64,000 nucleotides of DNA from Ecdyonurus torrentis (Eukaryota > Arthropoda > Insecta > Ephemeroptera > Heptageniidae). The stretch is taken from NCBI GenBank assembly GCA_949318235.1, contig OX439132.1, positions 2,904,258 through 2,968,257 on the forward strand. The letters run 5' to 3'. The translations under genes were made by a program, and so were the position numbers. Positions 63,757 to 64,000 of this stretch are shown here, in pieces (the first letter of the stretch is position 1; each line of letters starts with the position of its first letter). The notes below the pieces were generated by a model. The model was not told the DNA's origin. It saw only the letters and a program-made list of their open reading frames with translations, and did not search any database.

Positions 63757-64000
63757 TGTTGTGAATAAATTTTGCTGAAACTGGGCTAGCATAATTATTA
63801 CGTTGCTATTTTTGTCCGTATATACACGGCTGTTGCATTGTGGTGGGACAAAAATGATCCATAACAACTTGGAGAGAAATGTGATAAGAGAAAGAAGAAG
63901 AAGAAAAGTAAAGTAGTGAAGTATTAATGCATTGAAACATTTAGAACTCAACAGCGGAGACTCAGATAAAAACGTAATTTTCTGCCATAGTAATATTTGA

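Overview
This window is AT-rich, non-coding nuclear DNA from a eukaryote, almost certainly an invertebrate animal. The grounds are: no prokaryotic-style gene packing in 64 kb; dozens of long simple repeats (GA/CT up to about 156 bp, poly-A/T up to about 50, TG, AT, poly-G, GAAT/GAAC); many short terminal-inverted-repeat (TIR) elements; decayed traces that look like non-LTR reverse transcriptase; and metazoan-type splice and promoter signals. A sponge or another early-branching marine animal is possible, but the sequence alone does not fix the taxon. Almost every open reading frame longer than 60 codons is a translation of simple repeats or a chance frame, so very few coding calls are made.

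The best gene evidence is a first exon on the + strand at 31520-31605. It has 28 codons plus a split Gly codon, an A at -3 of the ATG, an upstream in-frame stop, and a perfect GTAAGT donor. It lies below a CpG-richer stretch (31090-31480) with an inverted CCAAT box (CTGATTGG) and a CRE-like TTACGTCATCA. No downstream exon was recognised with confidence, so if the exon is real its first intron may fill much of the right half of the window. Weak candidates are a minus-strand terminal exon (33314-33455), a minus-strand exon-like stretch (51850-51997) and a 25-codon ORF (43748-43825).

The rest is repeats. (A) A ~300-bp TIR family with TAGGGTGTATGC-type ends flanked by TA, about 13 copies, several nearly identical, carrying TGACGTCA near an end. 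(B) A family with ACGTAATTTATGC-like ends, in which a 131-132 bp core is present once in some copies and in head-to-tail arrays of 3-4 at 8757-9268, 34262-34705 and 37509-37955. (H) A ~130-bp repeat repeatedly next to B in a fixed order, suggesting one longer B-H unit. (C) A tRNA-like dispersed repeat, possibly a SINE. (D, E and others) Several smaller inverted-repeat elements at 7377, 19150, 26308, 28530, 35218, 47613, 52805 and 56119, one with ~80-bp fold-back arms. Two patches (33940-34000 and 41905-42260) read as decayed reverse transcriptase.

Left part (1-31 kb): microsatellites, the first B array, A copies, and a cluster at 24060-24620 with a CCAAT module, four TGACGTCA palindromes and a zero-length-exon-like AG|GTGAGT. 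Middle (31-38 kb): promoter and exon candidate, reverse-transcriptase scrap, two B arrays, three TIR insertions. Right part (38-64 kb): repeats with a few promoter-like motif clusters and no supported genes.
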